This document shows, piece by piece, positions 6,669 through 7,663 of a DNA stretch of 7,663 nucleotides (position 1 is its first letter; each line of letters starts with the position of its first letter). Origin of the DNA: Chloroflexota bacterium (GTDB lineage: Bacteria; Chloroflexota; Anaerolineae; DTPP01); assembly GCA_012514615.1 (NCBI GenBank), contig JAAYZY010000208.1:1-7663 (forward strand), read 5' to 3'. A program made the position numbers and the translations under genes. The notes beneath the pieces were generated by a model. It made no database searches. It had not been told where the DNA came from and worked only from the letters and a program-made list of their open reading frames with translations.

Positions 6669-7016
6669 ATGATCCGTGACCGAGAGGAACTGCGCCGCAC
6701 CCTCATCGAAGAACAACAGAAGCTCCTTGAACAACTGCAACAGGCCAAGACGGTGACCAGCGAGAGCCTGGGCTACGGCAATCACATGGCCGACGACGCC
6801 ACCGAGGCGTTCGACCAAGCCGCCGGCATTGCCCTGAGGCAGAATCTGGAGAAGACGCTACGACGAGTGCAGGAAGCGCTGCGTCGCTTCGACGAAGGAA
6901 CCTACGGCGTCTGCGACGACTGCCGCCAGCCCATCGATCTGGCTCGGCTGGAGGCGCTGCCCTACGTCACCCTGTGCATCCAGTGCCAGCAACGTCGTGA
7001 GTACAGCAAACCCTAG
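6669..7016 (+). CDS. TraR/DksA-family C4 zinc-finger protein
   Basis: A 115-residue protein with the two-part build of the TraR/DksA family: an N-terminal coiled coil (about 1-75, rich in E, Q, R and L heptads, broken by GYGNHMADDATEAFDQ at 35-50) and a C-terminal four-cysteine zinc finger (CDDC at 82-85 and CIQC at 103-106, with GTYGVC and the RLEALPYV linker typical of the family). DksA members reach into the secondary channel of RNA polymerase and modulate initiation, often with ppGpp. The coiled-coil turn has ADDATEA, not the DxxDxA tip of Escherichia coli DksA; it is closer to the Bacillus YteA/YlyA type, so a ppGpp role is uncertain. The start is the ATG preceded by GGAGGAGG at 6653-6660. 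An in-frame ATG at 6600 overlaps the -10 box and cannot be used from this promoter. It is followed by lspA after 12 bases. Confidence 0.93.
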   Translation: MIRDREELRRTLIEEQQKLLEQLQQAKTVTSESLGYGNHMADDATEAFDQAAGIALRQNLEKTLRRVQEALRRFDEGTYGVCDDCRQPIDLARLEALPYVTLCIQCQQRREYSKP

Positions 7017-7018
7017 TT

Positions 7019-7022
7019 GGAG
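7019..7022 (+). promoter_or_regulatory. Ribosome binding site deciding the lspA start
   Basis: GGAG at 7019-7022 lies six bases before GTG at 7029, a normal distance. The in-frame TTG at 7017 overlaps this site and the ATG at 7023 touches it with no spacing, so GTG is the best start. Confidence 0.6.
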
Positions 7023-7028
7023 ATGCCC

Positions 7029-7628
7029 GTGACCACAGCCTCCCAATCCCCCAACCCACCCCAAGCGCCGGCCGCCAGCAGCGCCGGCCTGCCCTTGGCC
7101 CGCCGTTCCCGAGAGATGCCCCTGTTGGCCGGCGTGGCTGCTGCCGTCTGGGTGCTGGATCAGGCCACCAAGTACCTGGTGCTGGAGAACCTGCCCTTGG
7201 GCGCTTCCTGGGCGCCCTTCCCGGCTCTGGAGCGGTTCTTCACGTTCACCCACGTCTCCAACACCGGAGCCGCCTTTGGCTTGTTGCCGCAGTTCGGCAC
7301 CGTCTTCCAGTTCATCGCCATCCTGGTGGTCGTGGGCATCGTGCTGTTCTCGCGCCACCTCGGCGCCGGGCAGAAGTGGGTCACCCTGAGTCTGGGCCTG
7401 CAGTTGGGCGGCGCGTTGGGCAACCTCACCGATCGCCTGCGCATCGGCCACGTGGTGGATTATCTGGATTTCAAGTTCTGGCCGGTCTTCAACGTGGCCG
7501 ACAGCGCCCTGTTCATCGGGGTAGGCCTGCTTCTTTGGATCTTCTTTCGGCAGCCAGAGCAGATCGCCCCACGAGACGCCGACAGCGACGTAAGCTGCGC
7601 CCCCCCTTCCCCTGCTGGGGACCAATGA
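7029..7628 (+). CDS. lspA: Lipoprotein signal peptidase (signal peptidase II)
   Basis: A 199-residue inner-membrane aspartic protease that cuts the signal peptide from prolipoproteins after lipidation of the conserved cysteine. Numbered from the GTG start: a Pro/Ala/Ser-rich N-terminal tail of about 28 residues, four hydrophobic segments (about 31-50, 92-108, 116-131, 156-174), the conserved block SNTGAAFG (77-84), then GGALGNLTDRLRIGHVVDYLDF with catalytic Asp144, and FNVADSALF with catalytic Asp158. All family landmarks are intact. It is longer than the usual 150-170 residues because of the hydrophilic tails at both ends. TTG at 7017 and ATG at 7023 are in-frame alternatives (203 and 201 residues). 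It lies 12 bases after the DksA-like gene with no terminator, so the two are cotranscribed; the same order (ylyA-lspA) is known in Bacillus. Confidence 0.96.
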   Translation: MTTASQSPNPPQAPAASSAGLPLARRSREMPLLAGVAAAVWVLDQATKYLVLENLPLGASWAPFPALERFFTFTHVSNTGAAFGLLPQFGTVFQFIAILVVVGIVLFSRHLGAGQKWVTLSLGLQLGGALGNLTDRLRIGHVVDYLDFKFWPVFNVADSALFIGVGLLLWIFFRQPEQIAPRDADSDVSCAPPSPAGDQ

Positions 7629-7632
7629 GCTG

Positions 7633-7663
7633 ATGGTGGCCTCGCCGCCAAGGCCCCACGAGC
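7633..7663 (+). CDS. Possible start of the next operon gene (cut by window edge)
   Basis: An ATG four bases after the lspA stop opens a frame (MVASPPRPHE) that continues to the edge. No clear Shine-Dalgarno site precedes it and ten residues carry no recognisable motif. In the gene order known from Bacillus, lspA is followed by an RluD-type pseudouridine synthase, so that is the natural guess, but the visible sequence neither supports nor excludes it. Confidence 0.3.
   Translation, partial: MVASPPRPHE

Noticed and set aside
6432..6818. N-terminal extension of the aldo/keto reductase to an ATG at 6818
   Set aside because: The extension overlaps the divergent promoters and the DksA-like gene, while the ATG at 6431 has a well-placed ribosome site and matches the normal family N-terminus.
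6858..7625. 255-codon open frame on the minus strand opposite lspA
   Set aside because: It is antisense to the intact LspA catalytic blocks and has Q/G/H-rich composition without recognisable domains.

Overview
The window is GC-rich bacterial chromosome with densely packed genes. It holds five complete protein genes, one broken gene at the left edge and possibly the first codons of another at the right edge. The sequence of the DksA/TraR-like protein, the ParB-fold protein paired with a metallophosphoesterase, and the large soluble GAF/PAS kinase all resemble what is found in Chloroflexota (Anaerolineae-like lineages). That assignment is an inference from remembered family resemblance, not a search. 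I see no mobile element, CRISPR array, tRNA or rRNA, and nothing that looks recently acquired.

Layout. Minus strand, read right to left: an aldo/keto reductase (5544-6431) ends at a textbook intrinsic terminator (5482-5518). Immediately after it a new promoter starts a two-gene unit: a calcineurin-like metallophosphoesterase (4694-5425), overlapping by 8 bases a ParB-fold protein of unknown function (3757-4701). A perfect consensus sigma-70-type promoter (TTGACA, 17 bases, TATAAT; 3710-3738) then drives a very large cytoplasmic hybrid histidine kinase with three GAF-type and two PAS domains and a C-terminal receiver (128-3622). It is followed after 29 bases by the start of a GNAT acetyltransferase that leaves the window (1-98). 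Plus strand: diverging from the aldo/keto reductase, a TraR/DksA-type zinc-finger protein (6669-7016) is followed closely by lspA, lipoprotein signal peptidase (7029-7628).

How the genes work together. DksA-like plus lspA recalls the ylyA-lspA-rluD-type order known in Bacillus, so the next gene may be a pseudouridine synthase, but only about ten codons are visible. The kinase has no membrane segment and no DNA-binding output, so it probably senses small molecules or redox state in the cytoplasm and passes phosphate to its own receiver or to a regulator encoded elsewhere. The phosphoesterase and ParB-fold protein are probably translationally coupled and form the least understood unit here. All four promoters that I can read have -35 and -10 boxes exactly 17 bases apart, which makes the transcription map unusually clear for such GC-rich DNA.

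The window looks mostly like ordinary chromosome. The items most worth a second look are the phosphoesterase/ParB-fold pair, the altered acidic pocket of the kinase receiver, and the consensus promoter of the kinase.
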